Below, in pieces: positions 16,694-25,648 of a stretch of DNA of 64,000 nucleotides. How positions within the stretch are numbered: the first letter of the stretch is position 1; each line of letters begins with the position of its first letter. The translations under genes and the position numbers were made by a program. The notes under the pieces are model-generated. The model saw only the letters and a program-made list of their open reading frames with translations. It was not told the origin of the DNA and made no database searches. Source of the DNA: Crocinitomicaceae bacterium (lineage in GTDB: Bacteria > Bacteroidota > Bacteroidia > Flavobacteriales_G > Salibacteraceae); assembly GCA_002713215.1 (NCBI GenBank), contig PAVO01000025.1:56490-120489 (forward strand). Reading direction: 5' to 3'.

Positions 16694-18437
16694 CTAATAA
16701 TCAGGATCCAGATTCAGTCTTTTTCTTAGCTCTGCTAATTTAGGATTAAGTTCTGCCATGCGTTCAAAGCGTTCTTTGTTGGTATAGTATTTTTTCTTTT
16801 GTTCTTCAACTCGTACTTCGGTTTCAATTTGGATTCCCCAATTGTTTAGCGATTCCCTAAGAAACCCAAGCAATTCTGTTTTGTGATGATTGAATTCACT
16901 TTCCTGAACTTTGTTATCGAAAACCATGTTCAATAGAAAATTTTCTCCAATCTCCGGTCTGCAACTCAGCATGGTACTGGTTAAACTGGCTCGCTTATCC
17001 TTCTTTAAAACGCCGATATACTGATTCCATTTCGCCTTGAAATCCTCCTCGTTAAATGGTGTTCTTGGACGATCCGAGAAATCTTCAATTTCCTCTTCTT
17101 CCGATTTAGGACCGGAATCATTCAGCATTGCATTTATGGAAACCGTTCCCGACTTAAACCCCTTGCCAAGCATTCCCTTTTTAATCTTTTTGACGGGTGT
17201 AGGGTTTGCTGATATGGTTTGGATTACCGGCCTTTCCTCTTCTTCGGGAGAAACATAGACTACTTGTTGAGTTGGAGCCGGAACCGCTTTGGGTTTTTTC
17301 GCAAGTTTATCGCCCTGGATGATAATCGGAAAGTCTTCCTCCTCTTCGAACCAATTAATTAACTGGACTTTTTTTTTCGACCGCTTCGGTTATTGAGCAA
17401 AGCTGCATGAGGGTAATTTCAACCAGCAATCGCTGATTTTTACTGGCCTTGAATTGGATGTCGCACTTTGAAGTAATGCGCAAAGCAAATAACAACTCTT
17501 CACCGGTGAGCAATTCAGCTTGTTGGCGATACTTGTCTTTAATGTTTTCTCCAACGAGGAGTAATTCCAGGGTTTCAGGATTCTTACACACCAGTAAGTT
17601 CCTGAAGTGTTCGGACAGTCCACTGATAAAATTGTGCCCGTCAAAACCTTTGTCCAATACTTCATTGAAAATTAAAAGTGACTGGGGAATATCATTCTTA
17701 TGAATGGCGTCGGTAATTCTAAAATAGTAATCGTAATCCAGAACATTTAAGTTCTCAATAACATCCTGGTATTTGATATCATTACCACAAAAACTTACAA
17801 TTTGATCGTAAATGGAAAGGGCATCGCGCATGGCCCCATCCGCTTTTTGGGCGATAATGTGAAGGGCATCGTGCTCCGCTTTTACCTTCTCTTGTTTTCC
17901 TATTTCTTCCAATTGCTGAATAATGTCGGGAATTTCAATTCGTTTAAAATCGAAAATCTGACATCTGGATAAAATGGTAGGAAGAATTTTATGTTTCTCC
18001 GTAGTGGCTAAAATAAATATAGCATGAGGAGGAGGTTCTTCCAATGTTTTCAAAAAGGCATTAAACGCCGAAGCGGATAACATGTGAACCTCGTCAATAA
18101 TATACACGCGATAATTTCCAACCTGAGGAGGAATTCTAACCTGGTCGATTAGGTGCCGAATATCGTCAACGGAATTGTTTGATGCAGCATCCAACTCAAA
18201 AATGTTGAACGAAAAATCATCATCGCCTTCATGATCTTCGGAAGTATTAATTTTTTTTGCCAGTATTCTGGCACATGTAGTTTTACCTACTCCCCTGGGA
18301 CCTGTAAATAAAAAAGCCTGGGCCAAATGGTTACTGGATATCGCATTGTCCAGCGTTTTGGTTATGGAAGCTTGTCCAACGACATCCTCAAAGGTTTGAG
18401 GGCGATACTTTCTTGCCGAAACAACATAATTTTCCAT
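16694..18437 (-). CDS. dnaX: DNA polymerase III subunits gamma and tau, with internal frame change
   Basis: DnaX is the clamp-loader ATPase of the replisome. From the ATG at 18437, frame 0 encodes 360 residues: Walker A GPRGVGKTT (about 45-53), DEVHML, and sensor 1 ATTEKHKILPTILSRC, ending at a TAA at 17355-17357 just after domain III. That product equals a gamma form. Just before the stop lies a nine-A run (minus strand, 17369-17377). Reading one A fewer joins frame 0 to a second open frame that continues to 16694 (KVQLINWFEEEED...MLGKGF...NLDPDY), giving a 580-residue tau-like protein of normal family length. Either the run is a slippage site that makes both forms, or the ninth A is a sequence error. 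No zinc module is present in the ATPase domain. Confidence 0.9.
17369..17377 (-). other. A9 homopolymer, candidate slippage site in dnaX
   Basis: Nine A on the minus strand, read GAA AAA AAA AGT in frame 0. An eight-A transcript would read through to the 580-residue product; nine A stops seven codons after the GAA. Ten A also meets a stop (TAA) within a few codons. Thermus thermophilus dnaX makes its two products by RNA polymerase slippage on a similar A9 run. Confidence 0.7.
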
Positions 18438-18598
18438 TGGAGCAAATATATTAACCCCGCTCAGAAATGGTCCATGTAATTACCCTGTAGTTGTCAACAA
18501 TTTTCCACCTCAACCGGCTTATTTTTGACTCGACGAATTGTTCCAATAAGCGCTACTAAACCTAGAGTTTGAACCAAAAAAATAGAGTGAATTCAAGG

Positions 18599-18629
18599 TT
18601 TGGTAAAAAGCAAAAAAAGCGTACTTTTG
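18599..18629 (+). promoter_or_regulatory. Promoter of the S6-S18-L9 operon
   Basis: TTTG (18599-18602), a 19-bp spacer and TACTTTTG (18622-18629) match the Bacteroidota -33/-7 promoter well. It is about 52 bp upstream of the rpsF ATG. Confidence 0.75.
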
Positions 18630-18680
18630 CCGACCCATTTCAAAAATGGTAAATAACATAAAATCAAATTTTTAAGAATA

Positions 18681-19046
18681 ATGGTTAATTCGTACGAAAC
18701 TGTTTTCATTTTAACTCCCGTTTTATCTGAAGATCAGGTAAAGGAAGCAGTAAAAAAAGTTGAAGCCACTTTAAAGGGTCAAAAGGCTAAAATTATTCAT
18801 CGTGAAAATTGGGGGCTGAAGAAGTTGGCTTACCCAATTCAAAAGAAATCTACTGGATTCTACAATCTACTTCAGTTTGAAGCAGAAGGATCTTGCATAG
18901 AGCGATTGGAAATTGAAATGAAACGTGACGAGCGTATCATGAGATTTTTAACTGTAAAAATGGACAAACACGCTTTGGCATTTGCAGAGAGTAGAAGAAT
19001 GAAAAACAAAAACGCTGAAAAAGCAGCTCCGGAAGCTGAAGCATAA
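18681..19046 (+). CDS. rpsF: 30S ribosomal protein S6
   Basis: A 121-residue S6 protein of the 30S platform, which binds 16S rRNA together with S18. The family pattern is clear: [16 protein letters not shown] at the start, [19 protein letters not shown] around residue 38, and a C-terminal acidic/alanine-rich tail ([10 protein letters not shown]). First gene of the rpsF-rpsR-rplI operon; 20 bp separate it from rpsR. Confidence 0.98.
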   Translation: MVNSYETVFILTPVLSEDQVKEAVKKVEATLKGQKAKIIHRENWGLKKLAYPIQKKSTGFYNLLQFEAEGSCIERLEIEMKRDERIMRFLTVKMDKHALAFAESRRMKNKNAEKAAPEAEA

Positions 19047-19066
19047 ACCTATTAAAGCAAAAGAAA

Positions 19067-19333
19067 ATGGCTGCAAATAACGATATCAGATACCTTACTC
19101 CTATTAATATTGAAATTAAAACGGAGAAATACTGTCGCTTTAGAAAAAGCGGAATTAAATACATCGATTATAAAGATCCTGAGTTTTTGGTGAAATTCGT
19201 AAACGATCAGGGTAAAATGTTACCTCGAAGAATTACTGGAACTTCATTGAAATTTCAAAGAAAGGTTGGCGTTGCGGTAAAACGTGCTCGTCACTTAGCA
19301 ATTATGCCTTATTCAGGTGATCTTATCAAATAG
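19067..19333 (+). CDS. rpsR: 30S ribosomal protein S18
   Basis: An 88-residue S18 protein that pairs with S6 on the 30S platform. The N-terminal part contains [17 protein letters not shown], and the conserved core [16 protein letters not shown] is followed by [12 protein letters not shown]. Middle gene of the operon, 18 bp ahead of rplI. Length and sequence are normal for Bacteroidota. Confidence 0.98.
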   Translation: MAANNDIRYLTPINIEIKTEKYCRFRKSGIKYIDYKDPEFLVKFVNDQGKMLPRRITGTSLKFQRKVGVAVKRARHLAIMPYSGDLIK

Positions 19334-19351
19334 TTAAGGAGGGTTTTTAAG

Positions 19352-19798
19352 ATGGATATTATTTTAAAGAAAAACGTTGACGGACTAGGTGAGGTTGACG
19401 ATTTAATCACGGTTAAGAATGGATATGCACGTAATTACCTGATCCCTCGAGGTGATGCAATTATTGCTACCGATTCTACTAAAAAAGTTCGTGAAGAGAA
19501 CTTAAGACAACGTGCTCACAAAATCCAGAAAGTAAAAGACGAAGCTGAAAAAGTAGCTAAGAAACTTACTGAAGCAACACTGCAGGTAGGTGCTAAAGTT
19601 GGTGAAAATGGTAAAATTTTCGGTTCGGTTACTAATTTACAATTGGCTGATGCCATTCAAAAATTAGGATTTGAGGTTGAGCGTAAAAACATCACAATCA
19701 AAAATGAGCCGATTAAAGAAATCGGAACATTTGATGCCGTTGTTAAATTACACAGAGATATTACAGCTGAAATTAAATTTGAAGTTGTAGGAGAGTAA
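19352..19798 (+). CDS. rplI: 50S ribosomal protein L9
   Basis: A 148-residue L9 protein. The N-terminal rRNA-binding domain reads MDIILKKNVDGLGEVDD with the conserved GYARNYLIPRGDA at about residues 24-36. A long connecting helix (about 40-75, Lys/Glu/Ala-rich) leads to the C-terminal domain (KIFGSVTNLQLADAI). An AGGAGG stretch 12 bp before the ATG is one of the few good Shine-Dalgarno sequences in the window. Last gene of the operon; a terminator follows within 30 bp. Confidence 0.98.
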   Translation: MDIILKKNVDGLGEVDDLITVKNGYARNYLIPRGDAIIATDSTKKVREENLRQRAHKIQKVKDEAEKVAKKLTEATLQVGAKVGENGKIFGSVTNLQLADAIQKLGFEVERKNITIKNEPIKEIGTFDAVVKLHRDITAEIKFEVVGE

Positions 19799-19826
19799 TA
19801 AAGATACTCACTTAAAATATTGAAAG

Positions 19827-19858
19827 CCGTTGTATGTTACATGCAACGGTTTTTTTTT
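19827..19858 (+). terminator. Rho-independent terminator after rplI
   Basis: A stem of ten pairs (CCGTTG...CAACGG extended by T-G, A-T, T-A and G-C) with a 3-nt loop covers 19827-19849, followed by nine T. It closes the ribosomal protein operon. Confidence 0.9.
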
Positions 19859-19907
19859 GAGTGTTGTAGGATAATGTGGGTTAACCAAGCTACCATATAA
19901 AAGTTAT

Positions 19908-20081
19908 GTCATTCCGTAAGAATAGATGAGCCTATTGAGGAACGAAATAGATGCGAACCGACGAAGGAGTTCAGCGAAGCTAATCTTCTTTACGGAATCT
20001 CATAGACAATTGAGGAGATTCCGTATAATTATCTCACACAACTCACATCGTGACTTGGTTCGATTACGTTTACGGAATTAC
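19908..20081 (+). repeat. Dispersed palindromic repeat, copy A (REP/MITE-like)
   Basis: Begins GTCATTCC and ends GGAATTAC (inverted ends with one mismatch). Inside, TTCCGTAAGAA and TTCTTTACGGAA are near-perfect inverted partners. The core 19955-19986 matches 63871-63902 of copy B at 27 of 32 bases in the same orientation. An outer 13-mer ATAATGTGGGTTA (19871-19883) recurs inverted beside copy B. No transposase is encoded. Confidence 0.75.
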
Positions 20082-20254
20082 TGTACTAAATTATGTACCA
20101 CTCATACCATTCCGCTAAATAGCCTTTTTTATGCTCTATTGGATACCTATGAAATATTACTTAACCACCCAACAGCCATTTCAAGACAGGAAACTTATTA
20201 AAGAAATAAAATCTGGAAAGCTTGCTTAGAGAATTCAACTGCCAACATGATAAA

Positions 20255-20287
20255 TGTAAAAAGGGTTCTAAAAGAACCCTTTTTACA
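20255..20287. terminator. Strong bidirectional hairpin terminator
   Basis: A perfect 15-bp stem (TGTAAAAAGGGTTCT / AGAACCCTTTTTACA) with an AAA loop. A runs and T runs flank the GC part on both sides, so it can stop transcription either way. It lies 192 bp past the stop of the minus-strand M1 peptidase gene. Confidence 0.8.
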
Positions 20288-20478
20288 TCAACCAACCAAC
20301 CTTAAACTAAACTATAATGAATCAAGCGATTCGCTTTTTATTAAGCGAACTCCATACCATGAATCTGAATTCGATGCCAAAACCCATAAGACACTGATTA
20401 CATGCGTATTGAGATTTTAGGATAAATATCTCTATAAGAAATTTTGTCCCAATTTGGGAATTAAGTGTTCAGAATGGT

Positions 20479-22059
20479 TCATTTCCCCTTTAATACGTCG
20501 TTGTCTGCATCCAGGATTACCTTAGTTACATTGGCCATATCCAGTTCTATTTTTGAATCCCAAACTGGCTCAATCATTTTTAAATCATAAAACCTATCTT
20601 CTCCCTGCTTGGACTTCAACGTCAACCGAACTTTCACCGGGTAAAAGTATTTTCCTACTTGCTCAACTTTTATGGATCCATTTTTCTTCCAACTCAATTG
20701 AAACTCGGGAACTCCAGGCTGGTACAGCCAGGCATTAAAGAATGGGGTAAGTGACTCACCGGATGCCTGTTCCAAGTGTTTCATGAATTCCGAAGTGAGC
20801 GAATTGCCAAATTCATTGGTTTTATAATAGGATCGAACACTCTCCCAAAAAGCCTCATCACCAACGTAGTTTCTTAGCATATGAAGGAACCAGGCTGCTT
20901 TTTGGTATGTGCATGGATTCAATAGCCTGTTGAGGTTGGTTATGGTTGTATCAATTATGCTTGAATTGGGAAACTTGGACATATACCCCAAAACTCTTTT
21001 CCTGTTCCTTTCCATGCCCTCCCGAAACGCAGCATCAGAATGGACTTCCTGTTTATACACCTCTGTTAAGTAGGTTGCAAAACCCTCGCTTAGCCATACG
21101 TGATGCCAATCTGCTTCACTTGCAGAATTACCAAACCATTGATGTGCAATTTCATGAGCAAATAACCCCTCTGAACCATTTTTCCCATCAATGGAATTCT
21201 CGTGGTAGAAAATACAACCGGCATTTTCCATACCACCATAGCGGGTTTTCGACTGTACGTTAGCCAATTGATAATATGGATAGGGGCCTATTTTCTTGAC
21301 AAACCAGCTTAAAATTTCAGTGGTAGAGCAATAATCACTAAAACCTTCTTGCTCTTCTTGTGGATATACCCAGGCTGAAACAGGTGTGAAGTCGCTTGCA
21401 TTGCAATGTCGAACAGCAAACCTGGCTGCACCAAAAACCATAACCTTAGTAGGCAACTGTTGGTAAGAGCGATAGGCCGTCCTTCGCATTCCATTAACCA
21501 GGTCTACAACCTCTACCTGAACTCCATTTGAAATTACCTGGTACTTAACGGGTGCGGTTACAATAAACTCGGATGTAGCCTTTTCATAGGGATGGTCTAT
21601 AACAGGAAGGTATTGATGTGCCCGGTTTGGCCAATTGTCGCAAAAGAACGTTCGGTCTCCGTGCTTGTTCTCCGAAATTATTAATCCGTCCTTGGGAACC
21701 CCTTTATAGCTTAACCCAATCTGATATTCACCAGGATCAGCACTTAAATCGATCACTAATTTTTCGCCTTTATGATTGAACGTCAAACTTCCTTCTTTTC
21801 CTTCCACCCCCAAAACCAACATTCCCTGGCCATTTTCGGTCACATTTTGAAAATCCAGGGTTAATTGGCTAATTGACTGCTTAATTTTCAGAGATATAGT
21901 CGTTTTCCCAAATAGGGAATCGTTATTATCGCTAATCTTTAACTCAAATTTATAGTGCGTAATATCGACTGACGGATTCCTTGGATAACCATCTTGCGAG
22001 GCCAGGTTTCCAGTTTGAAAAAAGAGAAAGAATAAAACTATGGAAAGGTATTTCCGCAT
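20479..22059 (-). CDS. M1-family metallopeptidase, exported, no sorting domain
   Basis: A 526-residue zinc aminopeptidase-type protein with a signal peptide (YLSIVLFFLFFQTGNLASQ). The M1 exopeptidase signature is GGMEN near residue 275, and the gluzincin site is HEIAH with the third zinc ligand Glu 18 residues further on (WLSEGFATY). Short for M1 (often 600-900), it stops soon after the catalytic domain. The sequence FFNAWLYQPGVPEF near residue 440 is the usual end of the helical part. It is 2 bp downstream of the larger M1 gene and surely co-transcribed with it. Likely role: peptide trimming outside the cytoplasm. Confidence 0.9.
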   Translation of the reverse strand: MRKYLSIVLFFLFFQTGNLASQDGYPRNPSVDITHYKFELKISDNNDSLFGKTTISLKIKQSISQLTLDFQNVTENGQGMLVLGVEGKEGSLTFNHKGEKLVIDLSADPGEYQIGLSYKGVPKDGLIISENKHGDRTFFCDNWPNRAHQYLPVIDHPYEKATSEFIVTAPVKYQVISNGVQVEVVDLVNGMRRTAYRSYQQLPTKVMVFGAARFAVRHCNASDFTPVSAWVYPQEEQEGFSDYCSTTEILSWFVKKIGPYPYYQLANVQSKTRYGGMENAGCIFYHENSIDGKNGSEGLFAHEIAHQWFGNSASEADWHHVWLSEGFATYLTEVYKQEVHSDAAFREGMERNRKRVLGYMSKFPNSSIIDTTITNLNRLLNPCTYQKAAWFLHMLRNYVGDEAFWESVRSYYKTNEFGNSLTSEFMKHLEQASGESLTPFFNAWLYQPGVPEFQLSWKKNGSIKVEQVGKYFYPVKVRLTLKSKQGEDRFYDLKMIEPVWDSKIELDMANVTKVILDADNDVLKGK

Positions 22060-22061
22060 AA

Positions 22062-24407
22062 TTAATCCTGTCCGTTCTTAATGAACCGACCGGTGAATTT
22101 ACCTTGATCGCTGTTCAGCACATAGAGGTAAACTCCGTTGGTGTATTCTTTTAAATTCAACTCGAACCTACCTTCCAAATACCCTTTTTGAATTTCCTCA
22201 ACTTGTCTGCCGGAGAAGTCCAGAATATGAAGCGATACATTCGTTAGCTTTCTGGTTATATCAAAGTTTATCATGTTTCCTGCCGGATTAGGATAAAGCT
22301 TTAACTGGCTTTCGTCTTCTGGTACCGGCGCATTGGAAAGCAAGCTTTCGTTTATGGTTGAATCCCGTTCAGCCAATACATACTCTCCCAGTTTCATGTT
22401 GTTAATTTGTACTGCACCACGTTTATCGGTTGGTGACCCAACAACAATTGTATAGTCGTCATAGATTTCCCATTCTCCCCCAATTTCCCTATGCAGTAGA
22501 ATTAAACTGTCTTCGTGATATTCAACCAATCCACTATCAATCTTATTGAACCCTCCATCGTAAAAGGTGGTTCCTGTTAACGAAACCGTTCCTCCATTAA
22601 ATCCATGCAAATACCAATAACGGGTTTTGCTCACCCGTGCGCCCAACCGAACCATGTTTTCGACGGAAATTGAGGGGTTAGTCCAGTGAGTTTCTAATCT
22701 TAATTTTGATGTGTCCGTGATGGAATTAACGGCAATATTAAAGTCCGTGTTTGCTGTATTCATGGCACCAACAGAGTACAATGTATCGCGGCTGGAAGTT
22801 GTAGCATAACTAATCTCGTAGTTTGGATTAAGTTCAACATGAACTACGTTAACCGGAAATTGATACTTGTAAGTGTTTACCTGACCATTAAATCGGATTA
22901 CCCTTTCCCAATGATTCTGATTGGCATCGTAAAACCTAATGGTAATAGGCATATCAGTAAATAAAATCTGAGACCCGGCCATTTTCTGAAGAACAGTAAC
23001 CTCAACATCATACAATCCCGGAGTTGCCTTTGAGCTCCAGCTTCTCAATTGATAGTCTGGCAATCCAATTCCAAAAATCCACTGATCGAAAAAATTATTT
23101 AAATCTACACCAGTTTCAAATTTCAGTTTATCTCTAAATTCAAAAGCATCCATGTAATTGAATTTAAATCCTTCGAGTGTACTTTTCAGTCCAGCAAAGA
23201 ACAACGAATCTCCCATAAATCGTCGCAGGTTATGAGCCGCGATAGAACCCTTTCTATACGAATGAATACCATAGGTATGAACCCTGGGGATTCCTGATAA
23301 CGGCTGGGACCCATCTTCGTTTAAATGGGCATGGCGAACCACCTGGTATAAGTTTGATTCTTTCTCCCTGTTCATGGCATCCAGCCCATATAGATCTTCT
23401 AAAAAAAGGTATTCACTAAAAACAGCCATTCCTTCATTGATCCACATATCGCGGTCCGACTCACACGTGACTAGATCTCCCCACCAATGATGGGCCAGTT
23501 CGTGGGCCATGATCTTTTCATTGGAAATTGAATTTTCCGGAAAGGCAATGTTGGTAGCATGTTCCATAGCTCCAATGTTGGTAATTGAATATCCGACTTT
23601 GTCCCAACGGTATGGACCGAAACGTCTTTCGAATGTGGTATAAGCTGAATCTAAATTCCTAAATCCCACCTTGAGCCTGTTTACGTCCCTTGCTTTTGAA
23701 TATAGTTCTACAGGCATACTACCATAAACTCCGTTGATGGTATCCCTTGTAAGTACATAATCCGATATGGCAATTCCGTACAAATAGGTTGGAATCTCCT
23801 GCTTTAAATTCCAGGTGGTCGTTTTAACGGCTCCATTTATAACCTCACTCTCTAAAATTCCACTCCCTGTAGCTGTAACATTAGTATCTGTTTTTACAGA
23901 TACCCGATAGGTTGCTTTTTCAATAAAATTATCAAAGCAAGGATGCCAGACCTTGCCCAGATTATGCGGTATAGATTCGAATCCAACACCTAAATTAAAC
24001 GAGTATGAACTGTTTCTGTGCCATCCACCCCAGTTTTCATTAAAGGGGGTTCCATGGTAATACACTTTTATTTCAGTACTATCTCCTTTTCTAAGCCTGG
24101 TAATTGGTACATATAAAATTGAATCATCATGAGAGAAAGGAATTATTGTTCCATTAATGTCTTTAACACTATCAACCTTTAACCGAATTAAGTCCAGGCT
24201 AATATTGTCAACGCTATCCAATATAGCTTTAAACTGAATAAGACAGCTCCCTTTTAATTCGGTGCCAGTCCAATCCAGGGATACCTCATAATGTTTGATA
24301 TCTATGGTATCGGATTTAAATGTTTCACCAACGGGCCATGAACTTCCAACATGCGCCGAAACCAGTTGAGAAAAAAACAACAATACAGAAACCAGAAATA
24401 TTCTCAT
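22062..24407 (-). CDS. M1-family metallopeptidase with T9SS C-terminal sorting domain
   Basis: A 781-residue secreted zinc peptidase. Signal peptide at 1-18 (ending LVSAHV), beta-rich N-terminal domain, GAMEH (the GxMEN-like motif) near residue 277, then HELAHHWWGD with the third ligand in WINEGMA exactly 18 residues on. The catalytic part ends near FFDQWIFGIGLPDYQL. From about residue 700 comes a type A sorting domain (LYPNPAGNMINFD ... LHILDFSGRQV ... NGVYLYVLNS), which directs secretion by the type IX system and surface anchoring or release. The shorter M1 partner downstream lacks this domain, so the pair may act in different compartments. Confidence 0.92.
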   Translation of the reverse strand: MRIFLVSVLLFFSQLVSAHVGSSWPVGETFKSDTIDIKHYEVSLDWTGTELKGSCLIQFKAILDSVDNISLDLIRLKVDSVKDINGTIIPFSHDDSILYVPITRLRKGDSTEIKVYYHGTPFNENWGGWHRNSSYSFNLGVGFESIPHNLGKVWHPCFDNFIEKATYRVSVKTDTNVTATGSGILESEVINGAVKTTTWNLKQEIPTYLYGIAISDYVLTRDTINGVYGSMPVELYSKARDVNRLKVGFRNLDSAYTTFERRFGPYRWDKVGYSITNIGAMEHATNIAFPENSISNEKIMAHELAHHWWGDLVTCESDRDMWINEGMAVFSEYLFLEDLYGLDAMNREKESNLYQVVRHAHLNEDGSQPLSGIPRVHTYGIHSYRKGSIAAHNLRRFMGDSLFFAGLKSTLEGFKFNYMDAFEFRDKLKFETGVDLNNFFDQWIFGIGLPDYQLRSWSSKATPGLYDVEVTVLQKMAGSQILFTDMPITIRFYDANQNHWERVIRFNGQVNTYKYQFPVNVVHVELNPNYEISYATTSSRDTLYSVGAMNTANTDFNIAVNSITDTSKLRLETHWTNPSISVENMVRLGARVSKTRYWYLHGFNGGTVSLTGTTFYDGGFNKIDSGLVEYHEDSLILLHREIGGEWEIYDDYTIVVGSPTDKRGAVQINNMKLGEYVLAERDSTINESLLSNAPVPEDESQLKLYPNPAGNMINFDITRKLTNVSLHILDFSGRQVEEIQKGYLEGRFELNLKEYTNGVYLYVLNSDQGKFTGRFIKNGQD

Positions 24408-24448
24408 CTAACCAATTGAATTTGAACTACGAATACAATTACTCATTA

Positions 24449-25582
24449 CTATTGGTTTAACAATTCAGCCAGTTTAGCATCAAGTTCTGCCCCTCTTAGA
24501 TTTTTGGCTACGATTTTCATTTCACCATCAATCAGAAAGTTAGCAGGTATACTTCTAATGTTATACTGCAGAGCCGAAGGCGAGTTCCAAAACAACAAGT
24601 CACTTACCTGAGCCCATTCTAACCTGTCGGTAGCAATTGCCTGCTTCCAGCTTTCCGCTTCCTTATCCAGGGAAACTCCATAAATCTCAAATCCCTTGGA
24701 ATTGTGATTTTTATAGGCTTGAACTACAGCTGGATTTTCAGCTCGGCAAGGTTTACACCAGGAAGCCCAAAAATCGACCAATGTATATTTCTCACCCAGG
24801 GCATCAGACAATCTTAAGTCTTCACCTTTTGGAGTTTTAGAAACCATATCCGGAAAAACAGAACCTGGCATAAGCCTTTTCGCCATCTGAACCCGATTAT
24901 CAAATTCTTTATAAAGGTCAGTCTCCCCGATCTTACTCTTTAGTCCAGCCAGCACTTCTTCGTACAATTCAATCTCTTGTTCGGGATCAAAACGTTGAAT
25001 TGCAGAGAGGCTAGCCAATTTATCCGGGTTCTCTTCAATAAATTTCCTGGTCCTACTCATGGCATCATCGTTCATTATCATTTGTGCCTGGTAAACTGCT
25101 TGTGCTTTTTGAATGTCCTGGCTCGCCTGAGCATTCTTCATTTCCATTTGAAGTGAGTCCATTTGAGCGATGTAATCGTTCATGAGTTCATTCAACTCCT
25201 TTAGTTTATCCGATTCCATAGACCCTGTAACATCGTAGGTTCCTTCCAGATCGTTCACATCGGCTGATACCGTTAATGTTTCAGCTGGGGCAATAATGAA
25301 ATTAAAAAAGTTGTTGTTCGAAATAAAGATTCTGTAAAAACCAAGGCGTTCTATTTCAGGGGCTAACTCAAAGTTACCATCCATATCGGGCAATATGGTA
25401 TCGATGGTGGCTATGTCACGGCTTGTTAACTTTTGCAATAGAATTTTCTCACCACCGGCAATGTTCTCTAACTTACCGGAAATATAATTGGCCGATGCGC
25501 TTGGTTCAATTTTTGGGTCGCAACTGAATAGAATGAGCGAGCCAGCAAATAGAGTAATAATCAAAGTGTTAGAAAGTTTCAT
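24449..25582 (-). CDS. TlpA-like thiol-disulfide oxidoreductase lipoprotein
   Basis: A lipoprotein of about 377 residues: signal peptide ending in the lipobox LFSC (lipid Cys about 21), an N-terminal DUF4369-type beta domain (GKLENIAGGEKILLQKL, about 38-110), a helical linker, and a C-terminal thioredoxin domain. The active site is WASWCKPC, preceded by LRLSDALGEKYTLVDF and followed by the cis-Pro loop SIPANFLIDG. Such proteins reduce disulfides in the periplasm. The start is taken as the ATG at 25582, not the TTG at 25591. It lies 66 bp downstream of gatB and 42 bp upstream of the M1 pair. Confidence 0.9.
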   Translation of the reverse strand: MKLSNTLIITLFAGSLILFSCDPKIEPSASANYISGKLENIAGGEKILLQKLTSRDIATIDTILPDMDGNFELAPEIERLGFYRIFISNNNFFNFIIAPAETLTVSADVNDLEGTYDVTGSMESDKLKELNELMNDYIAQMDSLQMEMKNAQASQDIQKAQAVYQAQMIMNDDAMSRTRKFIEENPDKLASLSAIQRFDPEQEIELYEEVLAGLKSKIGETDLYKEFDNRVQMAKRLMPGSVFPDMVSKTPKGEDLRLSDALGEKYTLVDFWASWCKPCRAENPAVVQAYKNHNSKGFEIYGVSLDKEAESWKQAIATDRLEWAQVSDLLFWNSPSALQYNIRSIPANFLIDGEMKIVAKNLRGAELDAKLAELLNQ

Positions 25583-25648
25583 TGTCTGCAATTAAACTGT
25601 TTTTTATTCTTTTGGATAAATGTATTTATTAAAAGGCATCACACTGGA

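Larger units (their letters stand above)
19859..20478. other. Long non-coding spacer between rplI and the M1 peptidase gene
   Basis: This 620-bp stretch holds no gene I can support. Within it are a dispersed palindromic repeat (19908-20081, plus an outer arm at 19871-19883) and a 33-nt perfect hairpin (20255-20287). The 91-codon open frame at 19926-20201 falls on the repeat and is an artefact of it. Between 20288 and 20478 I see only a 26-codon frame from 20314 without support. Confidence 0.7.

Noticed and set aside
19926..20201. A 91-codon open frame after rplI
   Set aside because: It covers the dispersed palindromic repeat, has an odd Arg/Ser/Ile composition and no start context; it is explained by the repeat.
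20314..20394. A 26-codon frame in the spacer before the M1 peptidase gene (MNQAIRFLLSELH...)
   Set aside because: Too short and without a promoter or family resemblance to support it; a leader peptide is possible but not shown.
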